64,000 nt of DNA. Source: Actinoplanes sp. KI2 (GTDB lineage Bacteria > Actinomycetota > Actinomycetes > Mycobacteriales > Micromonosporaceae). Position numbers and translations under genes: made by a program. This document shows positions 49,379-58,235 of the stretch, one piece after another. The notes below the pieces were generated by a model. It saw only the letters and a program-made list of their open reading frames with translations, made no database searches and was not told the DNA's origin. Within the stretch, counting starts at the first letter, position 1; the number at the start of each line of letters is the position of its first letter. Where the stretch lies: NCBI RefSeq assembly GCF_025630775.1, contig NZ_JAOSZE010000001.1, positions 62,001 to 126,000 on the forward strand, read 5' to 3'.

Positions 49379-50068
49379 GTGGAGACAGCAGAACGGCGGG
49401 TGCTCGTCGTCGAGGACGAGCGAACCATCGCCGACGCGGTCGCGGCTCGACTCCGGGCCGAGGGCTTCGTGGTGGAGGTGGCCGGGGACGGGCCGACGGC
49501 GGTCGCGGCGGCGCGGCGGGTGCAGCCCGACCTGATCGTTCTGGATGTCATGCTGCCGGGCTTCGACGGGCTCGAGGTGTGCCGCCGGATTCAGGCCGAG
49601 CGGCCGGTGCCGGTGCTGATGCTGACCGCCCGCGACGACGAGACCGACCTGCTGGTCGGGCTCGCGGTGGGCGCGGACGACTACATGGTCAAGCCGTTCT
49701 CCATGCGCGAGCTCGCGGCCCGGGTGCACGCGCTGCTGCGCCGGATCGCGAAGGGCGCGCCGGCGCCGGCCGGGCCGCCGACATTGCGGTTCGGCGACCT
49801 GGAGATCAATCAGGCGGAGCGCCGGGTGGTGCGGGCCGGCGTCGAGGCGCACCTGACGCCGACCGAGTTCGACCTGCTGGTTCATCTGGCGGCCCACCCG
49901 CGGACGGTGCTGCCCCGGGAGCGGCTGCTCGCCGACGTGTGGGGCTGGGCCGACGCGTCCGGCACCCGGACGGTGGACAGCCACATCAAAGGCCTGCGGC
50001 GCAAGCTGGGCTCCGACCTCATCCGTACGGTGCACGGCGTGGGTTATGCCCTGGAGGTGGAGCGATGA
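49379..50068 (+). CDS. OmpR/PhoB-type response regulator
   Basis: About 229 residues. Receiver: 'V-V-E-D-E-R-T', phosphoacceptor in 'L-I-V-L-D-V-M-L-P-G-F-D-G', 'M-L-T-A-R-D', 'Y-M-V-K-P-F'. C-terminal winged helix: 'L-T-P-T-E-F-D-L-L-V-H-L', 'L-L-A-D-V-W-G', 'R-T-V-D-S-H-I-K-G-L-R-R-K-L'. GTG 49379 has GGGAGG eight bases before; an in-frame GTG at 49370 is the alternative. Its stop overlaps the kinase ATG. Confidence 0.94.
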   Translation: METAERRVLVVEDERTIADAVAARLRAEGFVVEVAGDGPTAVAAARRVQPDLIVLDVMLPGFDGLEVCRRIQAERPVPVLMLTARDDETDLLVGLAVGADDYMVKPFSMRELAARVHALLRRIAKGAPAPAGPPTLRFGDLEINQAERRVVRAGVEAHLTPTEFDLLVHLAAHPRTVLPRERLLADVWGWADASGTRTVDSHIKGLRRKLGSDLIRTVHGVGYALEVER

Positions 50069-51084
50069 TCCGGATTCCGCTGCCCCGGCCGCTCGATCCG
50101 GTGCGGTCGATCAAAATCAAGATCGGGATGATCCTGATCGGGGCGGGCGCGGCCGGGATGGCCTGGTTCACCCTCTGGCTGCACTGGTTCCCGCTCTGGA
50201 CCTCGGTCACCGCGATCGTGGTCGCGCTGAGCACGCTGCAGATCCTGGCCCACGGCATGACCTCGCCGCTGCGCGAGATGACCGCCGCGGCCAAGGCGAT
50301 GGCGCAGGGCGACTACACCCTGCGGGTGCGGGCCACCTCGCGCGACGAGGTCGGCCAGCTCGCCGTGGCGTTCAATCAGATGGCGGCCGACCTGCAGGCG
50401 GCCGACCGGCAACGGCGCGAGCTGATCGCGAACGTCTCGCACGAACTGCGTACCCCGATCACCGCGCTGCAGGGCCTGCTGGAGAACATCGTCGACGGCG
50501 TCGCCAGTGCCGAGCCCGAGATGATGCAGACCGCGCTGAGCCAGACCGAGCGCCTCGGGCGGCTGGTCACCGAGCTGCTCGACCTGTCCCGGGTGGACGC
50601 CGGCGTGGTGCCGCTCGTGCGTACGCCCATCGATGTCGCCTCGTTCTTCGACGACGTGGTCGCGGAGGCCCGGGTGAACGCGGCCGGCGCCGGCCGGGAC
50701 GTGCGGTTCGAGGTCTCCGCGCCCTCGGTCGTGGTGCCCGGGGACCGCGAGCGGCTGCATCAGGTCTTCGCGAACCTGCTGGACAACGCGGCCCGGCACA
50801 GCCCGTCGGGCGGCACCGTGCTGGTGCGCGCCGAGCGCCGCGACGACCACCTGTTGCTCGCGGTCGCCGACGAGGGCGAGGGCATCCCGCGGGCCGAGCG
50901 CGACCGGGTCTTCGAACGGTTCACCCGCGGTGAGCGGCCGGGCAGCGGCGGCACGGGGCTGGGCCTGGCCATCGCCCGCTGGGTGGTGCAGCTGCATCGC
51001 GGCACGATCGCGGTGGTCGACCCGGACGGCGCCCAGCATGGCTGCCACATCCACGTGACGCTGCCGCTTCAGCAGCCCGCCTGA
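50065..51084 (+). CDS. HAMP-domain sensor histidine kinase
   Basis: 339 residues from ATG 50065 (ATGA overlap). Two closely spaced TM segments ('I-G-M-I-L-I-G-A-G-A-A-G-M-A-W-F' and 'V-T-A-I-V-V-A-L-S-T-L-Q') leave only a very short external loop, so the sensor is probably within or inside the membrane. HAMP ('S-P-L-R-E-M-T-A-A'), H-box 'V-S-H-E-L-R-T-P-I', N, G1, F and G2 boxes ('G-G-T-G-L-G-L-A-I') are intact. It is coupled to the preceding regulator; the DUF4173 membrane gene follows 80 bp later. Confidence 0.94.
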   Translation: MIRIPLPRPLDPVRSIKIKIGMILIGAGAAGMAWFTLWLHWFPLWTSVTAIVVALSTLQILAHGMTSPLREMTAAAKAMAQGDYTLRVRATSRDEVGQLAVAFNQMAADLQAADRQRRELIANVSHELRTPITALQGLLENIVDGVASAEPEMMQTALSQTERLGRLVTELLDLSRVDAGVVPLVRTPIDVASFFDDVVAEARVNAAGAGRDVRFEVSAPSVVVPGDRERLHQVFANLLDNAARHSPSGGTVLVRAERRDDHLLLAVADEGEGIPRAERDRVFERFTRGERPGSGGTGLGLAIARWVVQLHRGTIAVVDPDGAQHGCHIHVTLPLQQPA

Positions 51085-51163
51085 CCGATCCCGTACGGCA
51101 AGCCCGGACCTCACCGGGCCCTATCAGCCTGCCCGGAAAACACCGGAAATATGGAGGTATAAC

Positions 51164-52726
51164 GTGTCTACTCCGCCACCGGTCCTCTCACGGCCGCCCC
51201 TCTATCCCTCGCCGGTGCACGGGCCGTGGCCGACCGGCACGCCCTGGGGGCGTCATTGGCCGGGCGCCGGCCAGCCGGCCACCGTCGGCGGAGTCCTGGC
51301 GATCGCCGGCGCCGCCGTGGTGGCCGCGATCAGCCTGCCCCTGGACCGGGCCGGGATCGGCTGGCTGGTCGCCGCCGTGGCCGGCGTCGCCGCGCTGATC
51401 ATGGCGGGCGCGATTCCCGCCCGGCCGCATCCGGACGCCCCGGCGCCGCTGGTCGTCCGCCCGCCCGTGCGCTCGCGCCCGGACCGTTACGGGTGGGCCC
51501 TCGCGACCGTCGCGCTGATCGGGGTCGGCACGGTCCGCTCGGCCGGCTGGCTGTTCCTGCTCTGCCTGGCGACCGCCACCCTCACCGGCTCGCTCGCCCT
51601 GGCCGGCGGCCGCTCGCTGCGCAGCATCGCGGCCGGCTACACGATGCCGGTGGCCGCCGCCTTCCGCTCGCTGCCCTGGCTGACCCGGACCGCGGCCCGG
51701 GTGCGCAAACCGGTCGAGGCCGCCGCGAACGTCCGGGTCGCCGCCACCGTCGCGGTCTCGCTCACGCTGCTGGTCGTCTTCGGTGCGCTGTTCGCCTCGG
51801 CCGACGCCGCGTTCGCCGGGGCGCTCGAGCGGCTCTCGCCGGAGGTCAGCCTGCCCACCACCGTCCGCTGGATCTTCGTCTTCGCGATCGCGACACTCGG
51901 GCTGGGCGGCGCCGCGTTCCTGCGTGCCGGGCCGCCCGACCTGTCCGCACTGGACGCCACCGAGGGCCGCAAGGTCAACCGATTCGAATGGGCGGTCCCG
52001 CTCGGCCTGCTCGTGCTGCTGTTCGCCGGCTTCGTCACGGTGCAGCTCACCGTGCTCTTCGGCGGCAACCGGCACGTGCTGCAGACCAACGGGCTGACCT
52101 ATGCCGAGTACGCCCGATCGGGCTTCTGGCAGCTCTCGTTCGTCACCGCGCTGACCCTGATCGTGCTGGCCGGCGCGGCCCGCTGGGCGCCGCGCGCCCA
52201 GCCCGCCGACCGTACGACAATCCGCGTCGTGCTCGGCGCGCTTGCCGCCTTGACGCTGGTCATCGTGGGTTCGGCGCTGCATCGGATGAACCTCTACGCC
52301 GACACCTACGGCCTCACCCGGCTGCGTCTGCTGGTGGCGTGCTGCGAGGCCTGGTTCGGCCTGGTGCTGATGCTGGTTCTGGTCGCGGGCGTACGCATCA
52401 GGGCGCCCTGGCTTCCCCGAGTCGCGATCGCGGCGGGAGTGCTGGCGCTGCTCGGCCTGGCCGCCGCGAACCCGGACCGGATGATCGCCGAACACAACAT
52501 CCGGCAGAACCGGACGGTCGACCTCGACTACCTGGGCACGCTCTCGCCGGACGTGGTGCCGGGGCTGAGCGGGCTGTCCCCGGACCGCCGGGCCTGCGTG
52601 CTCTCGCGCATCAACTTCGACCTGGCGGGGGCACCGGACGACTGGCGCGGCTGGAACCTCGGCCGTCAACAGGCTCGCAAGGTCATCGCGACGGAACTGT
52701 CCGACCCCGCCTACCGCTGCTCTTGA
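51164..52726 (+). CDS. DUF4153/DUF4173-like membrane protein
   Basis: 520 residues from GTG 51164 after GGAGG. About 11-12 TM segments. A Pro-rich N-tail and the conserved-looking 'L-T-Y-A-E-Y-A-R-S-G-F-W-Q-L' segment followed by a TM match the DUF4153/DUF4173 families of unknown function. The C-terminal 90 residues are extracellular-like with two Cys ('R-R-A-C-V-L-S' and 'P-A-Y-R-C-S'). Placed directly after a two-component system, it may be its target or signal partner (inference). Confidence 0.78.
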   Translation: MSTPPPVLSRPPLYPSPVHGPWPTGTPWGRHWPGAGQPATVGGVLAIAGAAVVAAISLPLDRAGIGWLVAAVAGVAALIMAGAIPARPHPDAPAPLVVRPPVRSRPDRYGWALATVALIGVGTVRSAGWLFLLCLATATLTGSLALAGGRSLRSIAAGYTMPVAAAFRSLPWLTRTAARVRKPVEAAANVRVAATVAVSLTLLVVFGALFASADAAFAGALERLSPEVSLPTTVRWIFVFAIATLGLGGAAFLRAGPPDLSALDATEGRKVNRFEWAVPLGLLVLLFAGFVTVQLTVLFGGNRHVLQTNGLTYAEYARSGFWQLSFVTALTLIVLAGAARWAPRAQPADRTTIRVVLGALAALTLVIVGSALHRMNLYADTYGLTRLRLLVACCEAWFGLVLMLVLVAGVRIRAPWLPRVAIAAGVLALLGLAAANPDRMIAEHNIRQNRTVDLDYLGTLSPDVVPGLSGLSPDRRACVLSRINFDLAGAPDDWRGWNLGRQQARKVIATELSDPAYRCS

Positions 52727-52756
52727 CATCCCCCGGGAGACCGGAAGACTCCGGGC

Positions 52757-53140
52757 ATGGGCGGGGACGGGACTCCGGAACGTACGCGGGTGGTGCTGGG
52801 TGAGGTCGCCGCCCAGCGCCGCCCCGCCGACCGCAGCCATGCGGACCTCGCGGAACAGACGCCGGTGGGCGAGGCGCTGGTGAAAGGCCTGGTCCGCGCC
52901 CAGCTCGCGCTCGCCCTCCGCCTCGCGCTGGTGGTGGTGACGGGGCTGGGCGCGCTGCCGTTGCTGTTCGTGGCCGCGCCCGCGGTCGGCACGCTCAAGG
53001 TGTTCGGCGTCAACCTGCCCTGGGTGCTGCTCGGCGTGCTGTCGTTTCCGTTCCTGGTCGGCGTCGGCTGGGCATACGTGCACTGGGCCGAACGCAACGA
53101 GCAGGACTTCATCGCGCTGATCCGGAAGCCCGAGCGGTGA
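52757..53140 (+). CDS. Small membrane protein, DUF485-like partner of the second symporter
   Basis: 127 residues with two TM segments ('L-A-L-R-L-A-L-V-V-V-T-G-L-G-A-L' and 'W-V-L-L-G-V-L-S-F-P-F-L-V-G'). The topology, position and overlap with an SSF gene match the DUF485 role, though the sequence is diverged from the first pair. The C-terminus 'H-W-A-E-R-N-E-Q-D-F' is typical of the group. It overlaps the symporter GTG by four bases. Confidence 0.78.
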   Translation: MGGDGTPERTRVVLGEVAAQRRPADRSHADLAEQTPVGEALVKGLVRAQLALALRLALVVVTGLGALPLLFVAAPAVGTLKVFGVNLPWVLLGVLSFPFLVGVGWAYVHWAERNEQDFIALIRKPER

Positions 53141-54759
53141 ACCCGTACCTGGTCCCGGGCTTGATCCTGGTGATCGTGGTGACCGTCGGCATCGGCGCGT
53201 ACGGGCTGCGCTTCGCCCGTACCACCTCGGACTTCCTGGTCGCGTCGCGGGCGATCTCCCCGTCCTGGAACGCGGCCGCGATCAGCGGCGAGTATCTGTC
53301 GGCCGCCTCCTTCCTGGGGGTGGCCGGGCTGATTTTGCGGTACGGCGTGGACGTCCTCTGGTACCCGGTCGGGTTCGCCGCCGGTTACCTGGCGCTGCTG
53401 CTGTTCGTGGCCGCGCCGCTGCGTCGCTCGGGCGCGTTCACCCTGCCCGACTTCTGCCAGGTGCGGCTGCGCTCGACGACGCTGCGGCGGCTGGCCAGCC
53501 TGTTCGTGGTCTTCATCGGATGCCTCTACCTGGTGCCGCAGCTGCAGGGGGCGGGACTGACCTTCACCACGGTCACCGGCGGCTCGTACGTGTGGGGAGC
53601 GTTGCTGGTCGGCGTGGTGGTGACCGCGAATGTGGCGCTCGGCGGGATGCGGGCGATCACCTTCGTGCAGGCGTTCCAGTACTGGCTGAAGCTGACGGCC
53701 CTCGCCGTACCGGTGATCTTCCTGGTTCTGCAGTGGCAGTCGGACGGCCGTCCGGCCGTCAACCCGCCGGCTGGCGCCGTCTTCCCGGCGGCCACCGCGG
53801 TCGTCCTCGAGCAGGACGCGACCGTCGACGGGGTCGAGGTCGCCAAGGGGCAGGTTCTGCACTACGACGAGGGTGACCCGGTGCCGCAGGTCAGCACGGT
53901 CGACGTCCGCTCCGGGCCGGACTGGCTGCTGCCGGGCGGCGACCGGACGCTGTTCGCCACGTACTCGCTGATCCTGGCGACGTTCCTGGGCACGATGGGG
54001 CTGCCACACGTGCTGGTCCGCTTCTACACCAACCCGGACGGCGGGTCGGCCCGGCGTACCACCCTGGTCGTTCTTGCCCTGGTGGGCCTGTTCTATCTGC
54101 TGCCGACGCTGTACGGCGTGCTCGGCCGGGTCTACACCCCGCAACTGCTGATGACCGGGCACACGGACGCGGTCGTGCTCACCCTGCCCGAGGCGGCGCT
54201 CGGCAGCGGACACCTCGGCCGGCTGCTCGGCGCGCTGGTCACCGCCGGGGCGCTGGCGGCCTTCCTCTCCACCTCGTCGGGGCTGCTCACCAGCGTCGCC
54301 GGGGTGGTCTTCACGGACGTGCTGCGGGCCGGCCGTGGCGGGTCGGTCCGGGACTTCCGGGTGGCCACCCTGCTGGCCGCGGTCGTGCCGGTCACGCTGT
54401 CGGTCTTCGTCTCCACCATGGACGTCTCGCGGGTCGTCGGGCTCGCCTTCGCGGTGGCGGCGTCCAGCTTCTGCCCGCTGCTCGTGCTGGGCATCTGGTG
54501 GCGCGGGCTGACGGATCTGGGCGCGGCGGCCGGCATCCTGATCGGCGGCGGCGCGGCGATGGTGGCGGTGCTGGTCACCGTGCTCGGGCCGCCGCTGGAC
54601 GGGTGGGCCGCCCAGCTGATCGGGCAGCCGGCGGCCTGGACGGTGCCGCTCGCGTTCCTGGTGATGATCGTCGGGTCGCTGCTGACCAGCCGGCGGGTGC
54701 CGCACGATGTGGGCGCGACCATGCTTCGGCTGCACGCTCCGGAGTCGCTGCGTATTTAA
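53137..54759 (+). CDS. Sodium:solute symporter (SSF family), second copy
   Basis: 540 residues, about 13 TM segments. 'F-L-V-A-S-R-A-I-S-P-S-W-N-A-A-A-I-S-G-E-Y-L-S-A-A-S-F-L-G-V-A-G-L' and 'M-G-L-P-H-V-L-V-R-F-Y-T' are shared with the acetate symporter at 19.6-21.2 kb. Residues 230-290 form a large external loop not present in the first copy. Predicted to import a monocarboxylate or related solute; the exact one is unclear. Possibly controlled by the LytS/LytTR pair at 44-46 kb (inference). Confidence 0.9.
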   Translation: MNPYLVPGLILVIVVTVGIGAYGLRFARTTSDFLVASRAISPSWNAAAISGEYLSAASFLGVAGLILRYGVDVLWYPVGFAAGYLALLLFVAAPLRRSGAFTLPDFCQVRLRSTTLRRLASLFVVFIGCLYLVPQLQGAGLTFTTVTGGSYVWGALLVGVVVTANVALGGMRAITFVQAFQYWLKLTALAVPVIFLVLQWQSDGRPAVNPPAGAVFPAATAVVLEQDATVDGVEVAKGQVLHYDEGDPVPQVSTVDVRSGPDWLLPGGDRTLFATYSLILATFLGTMGLPHVLVRFYTNPDGGSARRTTLVVLALVGLFYLLPTLYGVLGRVYTPQLLMTGHTDAVVLTLPEAALGSGHLGRLLGALVTAGALAAFLSTSSGLLTSVAGVVFTDVLRAGRGGSVRDFRVATLLAAVVPVTLSVFVSTMDVSRVVGLAFAVAASSFCPLLVLGIWWRGLTDLGAAAGILIGGGAAMVAVLVTVLGPPLDGWAAQLIGQPAAWTVPLAFLVMIVGSLLTSRRVPHDVGATMLRLHAPESLRI

Positions 54760-54840
54760 GGATGTTTAAGGTAAGACCCCCGATCCCGCTCGGGTGGACG
54801 CCGCGTACCAAGGGGCAACCACCGAGCGAAGGAGCGGGAC

Positions 54841-55536
54841 ATGAGGCGGTACCGGCAGAATTCGATGTCCGGGCGTACGCGGAAGCTGCTGATCGGCGGG
54901 GTCGCGCTGGCGCTGGCCGGTGGGGCATATGCGATCAGTACGGGGGTGAGCAGCGCCGGGGAGAACTGCATCGGTCTCGACCAGGCGTTGCGACAGAACC
55001 TGCAGTTCATCGCGGGGCAGCGGGCCACCCCGGACGCCCTGTCGGACGCGCGGATCGCGAATCGGCAGGCGGTCGTCGACCTGATCAACCAGCGCCGGGC
55101 GGTCGCGGGTTGCACGGCCAACGTGGCTGCCGAGGTACCGGGCGCCGCGGCGGGTGCCCCGGCGAAGCCGGCAAATCCCGCGAAGCCGCCGAAGACCACC
55201 GCACCCGCCCCCGCGCCGGCCACCACGGCGCCCGCCGCCGGAAACAACGCCGGGAACAACGCCGGGAACAACGCCGGCACCGGCGCCGGTCAGGTCGTCT
55301 GCAAGGGCTCCACGGTCACGCTCTCCGGCGAGGGCGGCGCGCCCTTCGCCTCCAGCGGCACCTTCCCGATCGGCACCGTCCTCAAGGTGACGAACCTGGA
55401 CAACAAGAAGAGCACCACCGTGAAGGTCCAGACCACGTCGGGCAGCTGCGTCCTGCTCAACAACGCCGCCTTCGAGCAGGTCCGCGAGCCCGGCAAGTTC
55501 CTCATCCGGCACGCCATCATCGAAAAGGTCGGCTGA
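54841..55536 (+). CDS. Secreted or anchored protein with RlpA-like double-psi beta-barrel
   Basis: 231 residues from ATG 54841 after GAAGGAG. An N-terminal TM/signal anchor ('L-L-I-G-G-V-A-L-A-L-A-G-G-A-Y-A') precedes a Cys-containing helical region, a Pro/Ala/Lys and Asn-Ala-Gly-Asn linker, and a C-terminal domain ('F-P-I-G-T-V-L-K-V-T-N-L-D-N-K-K-S-T-T-V') that resembles the RlpA/expansin barrel. Such domains bind or cleave peptidoglycan; catalytic Asp residues are not obvious. The assignment is from pattern only. Confidence 0.7.
   Translation: MRRYRQNSMSGRTRKLLIGGVALALAGGAYAISTGVSSAGENCIGLDQALRQNLQFIAGQRATPDALSDARIANRQAVVDLINQRRAVAGCTANVAAEVPGAAAGAPAKPANPAKPPKTTAPAPAPATTAPAAGNNAGNNAGNNAGTGAGQVVCKGSTVTLSGEGGAPFASSGTFPIGTVLKVTNLDNKKSTTVKVQTTSGSCVLLNNAAFEQVREPGKFLIRHAIIEKVG
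55240..55275 (+). repeat. 12-bp tandem repeat in the linker of the DPBB-like gene
   Basis: Three contiguous copies of GGGAACAACGCC (first with one change) encode N-N-A-G repeats in frame. This is an in-frame linker expansion. Confidence 0.85.
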
Positions 55537-55604
55537 GCCCGCAGCCCGGATCACTCCGTAACGGGGGGTGGTCCGGGCTGGAGGCCGCCCGCTACCGTCG
55601 GGTC

Positions 55605-56384
55605 ATGACGGCGCCCGCGCAACGCCAGGGTGAGCAGGCCGCGGCCATGTCGCTGCGGGGCCTGGTCAAACACTTCGACACGAAGCTTGCGGTCAGCCAG
55701 GTCAGCCTCGACGTGCCGGCCGGCTCGTTCTACGGCCTCCTCGGCCCCAACGGGGCCGGCAAGACCACGACGCTCTCCATGGCCGTCGGCCTCCTGCGGC
55801 CGGATGCCGGTCAGGCTTTCCTGCTGGGGTACGACGTGTGGGCCGACCCGGCGGCCGCCAAGGCGAGACTCGGCGTGCTGCCCGACGGCGTGCGCCTGTT
55901 CGACCGGCTCACCGGTCCGGAGCTGCTGGCCTATCACGGCCTGCTGCGCGGCATGGACCGGGCGACGGTCGACCAGCGCGCCCGTGAGCTGCTCGAGGTG
56001 CTCGAGCTCGGCACAGGCAACCGCACCCTGGTGGTCGACTACTCGGCCGGCATGAAGAAGAAGATCGGCCTGGCCTGTGCGCTGCTGCACGCCCCGCGGC
56101 TGCTCGTGCTCGACGAGCCGTTCGAGGCGGTCGACCCGGTCTCGGCCGCGCTGATCCGCGACATCCTCCAGCGGTACGTGGCCGGCGGCGGCACCGTCGT
56201 CTTCTCCAGTCACGTGATGGAGGTGGTCGAGCGCCTCTGCGACCACGTGGCGATCCTCTCCGACGGGGTGCTGAGGCTGCACGGCCCGCTCGACCGGGTG
56301 CGCGGCGACCGCTCGCTGGAAGAGGTGTTCGTCCAGGTCGTCGGCGGCCGGGTGGCCACCGGCTCCGAGCTGGCCTGGCTGTGA
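55605..56384 (+). CDS. ABC transporter ATP-binding protein
   Basis: 259 residues. Walker A 'G-P-N-G-A-G-K-T-T-T', signature 'V-D-Y-S-A-G-M-K-K-K-I-G-L' (S-A-G-M in place of S-G-G-Q, as in CcmA/ABC-2-type exporters), Walker B 'L-L-V-L-D-E-P-F-E-A' and His loop 'V-F-S-S-H-V-M-E'. Works with the permease encoded next, which overlaps its stop by four bases. The E-P-F-E-A-V-D pattern is typical of ABC-2 exporters. Confidence 0.94.
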   Translation: MTAPAQRQGEQAAAMSLRGLVKHFDTKLAVSQVSLDVPAGSFYGLLGPNGAGKTTTLSMAVGLLRPDAGQAFLLGYDVWADPAAAKARLGVLPDGVRLFDRLTGPELLAYHGLLRGMDRATVDQRARELLEVLELGTGNRTLVVDYSAGMKKKIGLACALLHAPRLLVLDEPFEAVDPVSAALIRDILQRYVAGGGTVVFSSHVMEVVERLCDHVAILSDGVLRLHGPLDRVRGDRSLEEVFVQVVGGRVATGSELAWL

Positions 56385-57970
56385 CCGGTCCTCCGGGAGT
56401 CGCGCCCTTCGTCCGGCTCAAGCTGCGGCTGCTGGCCAACGGCCTGCGCGGCCGGCCGGCCCGGATCGCGCTGTTCGTCGCCGGGGCGGTGCTCTCCGGC
56501 ATCTTCGCGATCAGCGGGTACGCGATCTTCGCGATCCCCGGGGTGGCCCAGCGTCCCGGCGCGGCGGCGATCCTGCTTCCGCTCGGCGGTGCCGCCATCG
56601 TGCTCGGCTGGCTGTTCCTGCCGCTGGTCTTCTTCGGCGTCGACGAGTCGCTCGACCCGGCCCGCTTCGCCCTGCTTCCGCTGCGCCGCAGCACCCTGAT
56701 CCGGGGGCTGTCGGCGGCCGCGCTCGTCGGGCTGCCCGCGCTGGCCACGCTGGTCGCCATGGGAGGGATGGTGGAGACCGCGGGCAGCCTCGGCGGGGTC
56801 GGGGCGGCGCTGGGCGAGCTCGCCGGGGTGCTCTGCGGGCTGCTGCTGTGCGTGTCGCTGAGCCGGGCGGTGACCAGCGCGTTCGCCACCGGCCTCCGAT
56901 CGCGCCGGTCCCGCGACCTGGCCACGATCGTGCTGGCCATGTTCGCGGCGGCGATCGGACCGCTCCAGCTCGCGGTGCTGGCCGGTGCCCAGCGAGCCGA
57001 TTGGGCCAAGGTCAGGGCCGTGGCCGAGGTGGTGGGGTGGACGCCGTTGGGCGCGCCGTACGGAATCGGTCTGGAAATCGCCGCGGGGCGGTGGTGGGCC
57101 GCCCCGCTGAAGTTGCTGATCACCCTGGCCGCCATCGGCGGTCTGCTGCGGTGGTGGAGCAGCACCCTGGAGAACGCGATGATCGGCACCGTCGCCGCGG
57201 GCCGGCGCGGCACCACGGCCTCGCGAAACCCGGTCGACCTGCTGCTGTTGCCGCGGATGCCGGGCACCCGGTTCGGGGCGCTGGTGTCCCGCGAGGTGCG
57301 CTACTGGTGGCGCGAGACGCGGCGGCGGGCCGGTCTGATCACGTTCACGATGGCCGGGCTGTTCCTGCCGATCAGCGTGACGATCAGCGACGGCTCGCCG
57401 GGTGCGATGGTCGTCTTCGTCGGGGCGCTGGCCGCGCTGGGCCTGGTCAACCAGTTCGGTTTCGACAGCAGCGCGTACGCCACGAACCTCGCCGCCGGCA
57501 TTCCCGGACGCGTCGAGATCGGCTCCCGCGCGGCGGCGCACGCCGTCTACACGCTGCCGCTGCTGGTCGTGGTGTCGACTGTGGTGGGCGCGCTGGCCGG
57601 GAACCCCGGCCGGATACCGAGCACGTTCGGGCTGCTCATTGCCGCGTACGGGGTGGGGCTGGGGTTGGTGTTGCCGGTCTCGGTGCGTGCGGCGTACGCG
57701 TTCCCGGCGTCGAGCAACCCGTTCGCGATGTCGTCCGGTGGCGGGCCGGCGAAGGGGCTGCTCGCCATCTCGGTATTGCTGGGCGCGATCGTGGTCAGCC
57801 TGCCGTTGCAGGTCGTGGCGTTGGTGCTCGGGCCGGTGTGGCTGTGGATCGGACTGCCGGTCGGCGTGGCGTACGGCACAGCGGCGTATCTGATCGGCGC
57901 CAACATCGCCGCCGACCTGCTGGACAAGCGGGCACCGGAGCTGCTGGCGGCGGTCACGCCGAATCGCTGA
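56381..57970 (+). CDS. ABC-2-like exporter permease
   Basis: 529 residues from GTG 56381 with about 12 TM segments in two halves separated by a cytoplasmic loop with 'R-G-T-T-A-S-R-N-P-V-D-L'. The order and coupling mark it as the permease of the preceding ATPase. Substrate unknown; similar actinobacterial permeases are annotated only as transporters. No accessory gene is in the operon. Confidence 0.88.
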   Translation: MTGPPGVAPFVRLKLRLLANGLRGRPARIALFVAGAVLSGIFAISGYAIFAIPGVAQRPGAAAILLPLGGAAIVLGWLFLPLVFFGVDESLDPARFALLPLRRSTLIRGLSAAALVGLPALATLVAMGGMVETAGSLGGVGAALGELAGVLCGLLLCVSLSRAVTSAFATGLRSRRSRDLATIVLAMFAAAIGPLQLAVLAGAQRADWAKVRAVAEVVGWTPLGAPYGIGLEIAAGRWWAAPLKLLITLAAIGGLLRWWSSTLENAMIGTVAAGRRGTTASRNPVDLLLLPRMPGTRFGALVSREVRYWWRETRRRAGLITFTMAGLFLPISVTISDGSPGAMVVFVGALAALGLVNQFGFDSSAYATNLAAGIPGRVEIGSRAAAHAVYTLPLLVVVSTVVGALAGNPGRIPSTFGLLIAAYGVGLGLVLPVSVRAAYAFPASSNPFAMSSGGGPAKGLLAISVLLGAIVVSLPLQVVALVLGPVWLWIGLPVGVAYGTAAYLIGANIAADLLDKRAPELLAAVTPNR

Positions 57971-58027
57971 CCCCACGGGGTGCCGAAAATCCGGTAGCGT
58001 CGCCCCTGTCTACGGGGAGATCTTGAC

Positions 58028-58216
58028 GTGAAGATGCATCTTCGCGCCTACGGCATGGCCTTGCTTGCCGCCGGGGCGCTGACCAGCCCGAACGCCGCCA
58101 CCTCAACCCCTCGACCGGCGCGGGGACGGAGGCGGCCCGAGGGGTCGCGGCCGCGAATTCAACGCCCACCGGTGCGGGCCGAGCCGAACCGAGGCGCCCG
58201 CGGCCGAGGCTGGTAG
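58028..58216 (+). CDS. Possible small secreted peptide
   Basis: 62 residues from GTG 58028 with GGGGAG 11 bases upstream. The first 25 residues (V-K-M-H-L-R-A-Y-G-M-A-L-L-A-A-G-A-L) look like a signal peptide, followed by an Arg/Pro-rich tail. No homology is recognised. It may be a real peptide or a chance frame; it lies between the permease gene and the convergent RTX gene. Confidence 0.35.
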   Translation: MKMHLRAYGMALLAAGALTSPNAATSTPRPARGRRRPEGSRPRIQRPPVRAEPNRGARGRGW

Positions 58217-58235
58217 CGGGCGACTTCTCCTCGGC

